A stretch of 7,962 nt of DNA from contig SHZL01000125.1 in assembly GCA_009692275.1 (NCBI GenBank), forward strand, positions 1 through 7,962, in the 5' to 3' direction. The position numbers and the translations under genes are program-made. Source of the DNA: Lysobacterales bacterium. GTDB taxonomy: Bacteria > Pseudomonadota > Gammaproteobacteria > Xanthomonadales > SZUA-36. Under the pieces are notes generated by a model. It was given only the letters and a program-made list of their open reading frames with translations, was not told where the DNA came from and did not search any database. The stretch's first letter is position 1. Each line of letters begins with the position of its first letter. Positions 6,530 through 7,962 of this stretch are shown here, piece by piece.

Positions 6530-6545
6530 CCTCCAGGGATGGAGG
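6530..6545 (+). repeat. GGGA-loop hairpin 1
   Basis: CCTCCA (6530-6535) and TGGAGG (6540-6545) form a perfect 6-bp stem around the loop GGGA. The core CAGGGATG is shared with the hairpins at 6698 and 6725 while the arms differ. Confidence 0.7.
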
Positions 6546-6555
6546 AAATGCGGAA

Positions 6556-6574
6556 GGATTGCCGGGAGCAATCC
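6556..6574 (+). repeat. CGGGA-loop hairpin
   Basis: GGATTGC (6556-6562) and GCAATCC (6568-6574) form a perfect 7-bp stem around CGGGA. The loop resembles those of the neighbouring hairpins. No T-run follows, so it is not a typical terminator. Confidence 0.65.
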
Positions 6575-6679
6575 CCGCCCCCTGTCCTTGACACTTGGTT
6601 CCAGGGGCGTAGTCCCCGTTGGGTAGTGCGGGTTTGAAACACTCCGCGGTGTTTGAACGACAAGCAAACCGGGGCGGGG

Positions 6680-6761
6680 AGACTTGCCCGGGAGTGTATG
6701 TTTCAGGGATGAAACATCCAAGCCTACAGGGATGTATTTACGGCGTCTCCCGGGTAAGTCT
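6680..6761 (+). repeat. Nested stem enclosing GGGA-loop hairpins 2 and 3
   Basis: An outer stem pairs 6680-6694 (AGACTTGCCCGGGAG) with 6747-6761 (CTCCCGGGTAAGTCT), 15 positions with one G-T pair. It encloses ATGTTTCA-GGGA-TGAAACAT (6698-6717, a perfect 8-bp stem) and TACA-GGGA-TGTA (6725-6736). The outer right arm is also part of a repeat copy. Confidence 0.65.
6721..6750 (+). repeat. 30-bp repeat module, direct copy
   Basis: This begins AGCCTACAGGGATGTATT and ends GGCGTCTCC. Its last 9 bp are also the first 9 bp of the third 42-bp core (6742-6783), so the modules are fused differently from the left-hand copy. It contains the small hairpin TACA-GGGA-TGTA (6725-6736). Confidence 0.8.
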
Positions 6762-6783
6762 ACCGGCGGCGGCTTGCGCCCCC
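6742..6783 (+). repeat. Third copy of the 42-bp repeat core
   Basis: The copy starts GGCGTCTCCCGGG and ends TTGCGCCCCC, exactly 42 bp like the other two cores. It matches copy 1 at 34 of 42 positions by hand count. Differences cluster in the centre (positions 14-19), where AAGTGA is replaced by TAAGTC. Confidence 0.8.
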
Positions 6784-6812
6784 ATGCCGACTAACGGCAA
6801 GCAGTTTGGAGC

Positions 6813-6915
6813 GTGTCCAGAAAGAATTCACCGTTCCCTGGCCTCGGCACGGATGCAAAAGCCAAGTATCTCCGGCGTCTCCGGGGAAGTGATACCGGTC
6901 ACAGCTCGCGCCCCC
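6813..6915 (+). repeat. 103-bp dispersed repeat, copy 2
   Basis: This is the plus-strand partner of 6388-6490 and has identical length. It starts GTGTCC and ends GCGCCCCC. Its 42-bp core (6874-6915) begins GGCGTCTCC and carries GGGAAGTGATACCGG almost unchanged from copy 1. Confidence 0.85.
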
Positions 6916-7020
6916 TACTGGTGCGACTGCCATCCTGCTGCACCACGGTGGGTAGGGGCCGGCATTCTGCCCGCGTCCTGCTTCCTGCTTAAGCTTCTGA
7001 AATAAAACCCCTTTCCCAAC

Positions 7021-7038
7021 TTGGCACGCGCCTTGCTT
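7021..7038 (+). promoter_or_regulatory. Sigma-54 promoter of the porin gene
   Basis: TTGGCACGCGCCTTGCTT contains TGGCACG, four bases, then TTGCT, a full match to the sigma-54 consensus TGGCACR-N4-TTGCW. The invariant GG (7023-7024) and GC (7035-7036) have the required 10-bp spacing. Transcription would start near 7048 and leave a leader of about 81 nt before GTG 7129. Such promoters need an upstream activator such as NtrC. The only NtrC-like sequence seen is TGCACCACGGTGGG at 6939-6952, whose half-sites are too close together. Confidence 0.75.
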
Positions 7039-7128
7039 TGAACCTTGTAACGAGGGTTTGCAGTTGGGGCATAAACGCGTTTTTCATTGACGACCAAAAA
7101 GCCGACCAGACCGGCAGGGAGTGTGGGT

Positions 7129-7839
7129 GTGAGAGGATGGATTAAGGTTGGATTGGCGGCACTGCTGGCGATGGTTTCGTCCATTGTGCTGGCGGGATTT
7201 TCCGGCACGGCGACGGTGACTTCGGATTATGACTACCGCGGAATATCCCAGACAGACAGCCATCCGGCGCTGCAGGGCAGCGTGTTGTTCAATACGGATA
7301 TTGGCTTTTATGCCTCTGCCTGGGGATCTTCGCTGGACTGGGGCAGCGGCAGCGATGCCAATGTTGAAATCGATTATTTTGCTGGCTTTACCCGTGAGTT
7401 CGGAGACAGCGGCCTGAGTTGGGACCTGGGCGTGCTGGCCTACACCTACCCCGGTTTGAGCAGCGCCAATTTTATCGAGTATTACGGCGGGTTGGTGTAC
7501 GGAGGATTCAATATCAAGGCGTCGTACTCTGATGACTTCGCCGGTGTCGGCGAGGGCGGTTGGTACATCAATGGCGGCTACACCTGGAAGTCGGAGGGTG
7601 GATTCAGCGCCTTTGTCTATGGGGGTTACAGTTTCGGCAATGCCTTTGATGCCAACACGGGGCCGGCCATCGGCTTTCCTGAATACTGGAACTACGGCGT
7701 GGGCGTGGGCTATACCGCCGATCACCTGTATGTTGAGTTCAAGGGCGTTGGCACCGACCAGAAAGATCCCTACAAGGTGAGCAGCGGCGTCTTTGCCAAT
7801 GACTTTCGTGCATTGATCACGGTAACCATGTCCTTCTGA
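7129..7839 (+). CDS. TorF-type putative outer-membrane porin (Gcw_chp/TIGR02001-like)
   Basis: The protein has 236 residues from GTG 7129. Residues 1-22 are a signal peptide (MRGWIKVGLAALLAMVSSIVLA). The mature part is rich in Gly, Tyr and alternating hydrophobic strands and ends ITVTMSF, with the C-terminal Phe typical of outer-membrane beta-barrels. The opening TATVTSDYDYRGISQTDSHPALQGS is characteristic, by recognition, of the TorF/Gcw_chp family of putative porins. The frame is open upstream to a TTG at 7087, but that codon lacks a ribosome binding site and would add a polar extension. AGGGAG lies 7 nt before GTG 7129. A sigma-54 promoter upstream suggests nitrogen control, and members of this family are often found beside glnK-amtB (from memory). 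The transported solute is unknown; the role as a channel is inferred. Confidence 0.85.
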   Translation: MRGWIKVGLAALLAMVSSIVLAGFSGTATVTSDYDYRGISQTDSHPALQGSVLFNTDIGFYASAWGSSLDWGSGSDANVEIDYFAGFTREFGDSGLSWDLGVLAYTYPGLSSANFIEYYGGLVYGGFNIKASYSDDFAGVGEGGWYINGGYTWKSEGGFSAFVYGGYSFGNAFDANTGPAIGFPEYWNYGVGVGYTADHLYVEFKGVGTDQKDPYKVSSGVFANDFRALITVTMSF

Positions 7840-7853
7840 ACCGCGATGCAGTG

Positions 7854-7878
7854 GCGCGGAAGCTGCAGGATTTCGCGC
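7854..7878 (+). other. Hairpin after the porin gene
   Basis: GCGCGGAA (7854-7861) pairs with TTTCGCGC (7871-7878), 8 bp with one G-T pair and a 9-nt loop, starting 15 nt after the stop. No T-run follows, so it may be a weak terminator or a 3' end stabiliser. Confidence 0.35.
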
Positions 7879-7917
7879 ACGCGCAAATTCAACTGGAATT
7901 GATACCCGATCGTTCAA

Positions 7918-7923
7918 TATAAT
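7918..7923 (+). promoter_or_regulatory. Candidate -10 box for a gene beyond the right edge
   Basis: A perfect TATAAT is followed by about 39 bp and then TTGAGGAC at the window end, where GAGGA could be a Shine-Dalgarno sequence. The -35 is poor: TTGATA (7899-7904) is only 13 bp upstream, and TGGAAT lies at 18 bp. The next gene probably starts within about 10 bp past the window. Confidence 0.45.
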
Positions 7924-7950
7924 AGACGGCTGTGATCTTGCCAGCCGTTT
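7924..7950 (+). other. Stem-loop overlapping the predicted transcription start
   Basis: AGACGGCTG (7924-7932) pairs with CAGCCGTTT (7942-7950), 9 bp with one G-T pair and a 9-nt loop, followed by GTTATT. It could serve as a weak terminator for the porin transcript or as an operator or leader structure for the next gene. Confidence 0.35.
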
Positions 7951-7962
7951 GTTATTGAGGAC

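Larger units (their letters stand above)
6337..7020. other. Non-coding, repeat-rich intergenic stretch
   Basis: About 680 bp between puuA and the porin promoter hold no credible gene. Open frames crossing it on both strands are translations of repeats and have no ribosome binding sites. The stretch contains a 103-bp inverted repeat pair, a third copy of the repeat's 42-bp core, a 30-bp inverted pair and several hairpins with GGGA loops (listed separately). A further palindromic hairpin, AAACAC-TCCGCG-GTGTTT, is at 6637-6654, inside a looser GGTTTG/CAAACC pair (6631-6636, 6665-6670). CCCCTG (6579-6584) can pair with CAGGGG (6602-6607). No hairpin followed by a T-run marks a terminator for puuA. 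The look is that of dispersed intergenic repeats seen in other gammaproteobacteria, but I cannot name the family. Confidence 0.8.

Noticed and set aside
6357..6915. CRISPR array
   Set aside because: Repeats are in opposite orientations, unevenly spaced and diverged, with no regular spacers and no cas genes in the window.
6001..7005. Open frames across the repeat region with recurring peptides such as YGVSREVIPAAARAP and YGVSRVSLPAAACAP
   Set aside because: The peptide similarity is the translation of the 42-bp DNA repeat in both orientations; the frames overlap puuA or other repeats and lack ribosome binding sites.
7087..7128. TTG 7087 as the porin start
   Set aside because: It has no Shine-Dalgarno sequence and adds a 14-residue extension before a complete signal peptide; GTG 7129 has AGGGAG at 7 nt.
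7084..7917. Minus-strand open frame of 277 codons opposite the porin gene
   Set aside because: The plus strand has a signal peptide, barrel pattern, ribosome binding site and promoter; the minus frame has none of these.

Overview
The window looks like a chromosomal segment of a GC-rich (high 50s % by eye) gammaproteobacterium, possibly a marine lineage. The evidence is an Lrp that reads almost like the Escherichia coli protein, an enterobacterial-type agmatinase and PuuR-like regulator, a tRNA-Gly(CCC) close to E. coli glyU, and a TorF-type outer-membrane porin. The genus cannot be fixed from sequence alone. Nothing indicates a phage, plasmid or genomic island.

Layout. Positions 1-2225 are read leftwards: lrp, then a histone-deacetylase-family amidohydrolase, a tRNA-Gly(CCC) whose 5' end overlaps the deacetylase stop codon, and a secreted Sel1-like protein cut off by the window edge. 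A 118-bp AT-rich divergent control region (2226-2343) with inverted and direct repeats separates lrp from ald (alanine dehydrogenase), which is read rightwards. After ald comes a compact set: a PuuR-like XRE/cupin regulator, agmatinase (speB) and a glutamine-synthetase-family enzyme (puuA-like), the last two joined by an ATGA overlap. Positions 6337-7128 are a non-coding stretch of about 790 bp filled with dispersed inverted repeats and GGGA-loop hairpins. It ends in a consensus sigma-54 promoter for a TorF-type porin gene (7129-7839). The last 120 bp carry a TATAAT box, a hairpin and a Shine-Dalgarno-like sequence for a gene starting just beyond the window.

How the genes fit together. The theme is use of amino and polyamine nitrogen. 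Ald interconverts alanine and pyruvate plus ammonia and is probably controlled by the divergent Lrp. SpeB would turn agmatine into putrescine and urea, and the PuuA-like enzyme would gamma-glutamylate putrescine or a related amine, under the PuuR-like sensor. The sigma-54 promoter suggests that the porin is also under nitrogen control. The deacetylase could in principle act on acetylated polyamines, but its sequence does not show this.

The most unusual items are the deacetylase/tRNA overlap, the covarying GGGA-loop hairpins in the repeat region, the 103-bp inverted repeat pair there, and the sigma-54 promoter downstream of it. I found no clear new multi-gene system.
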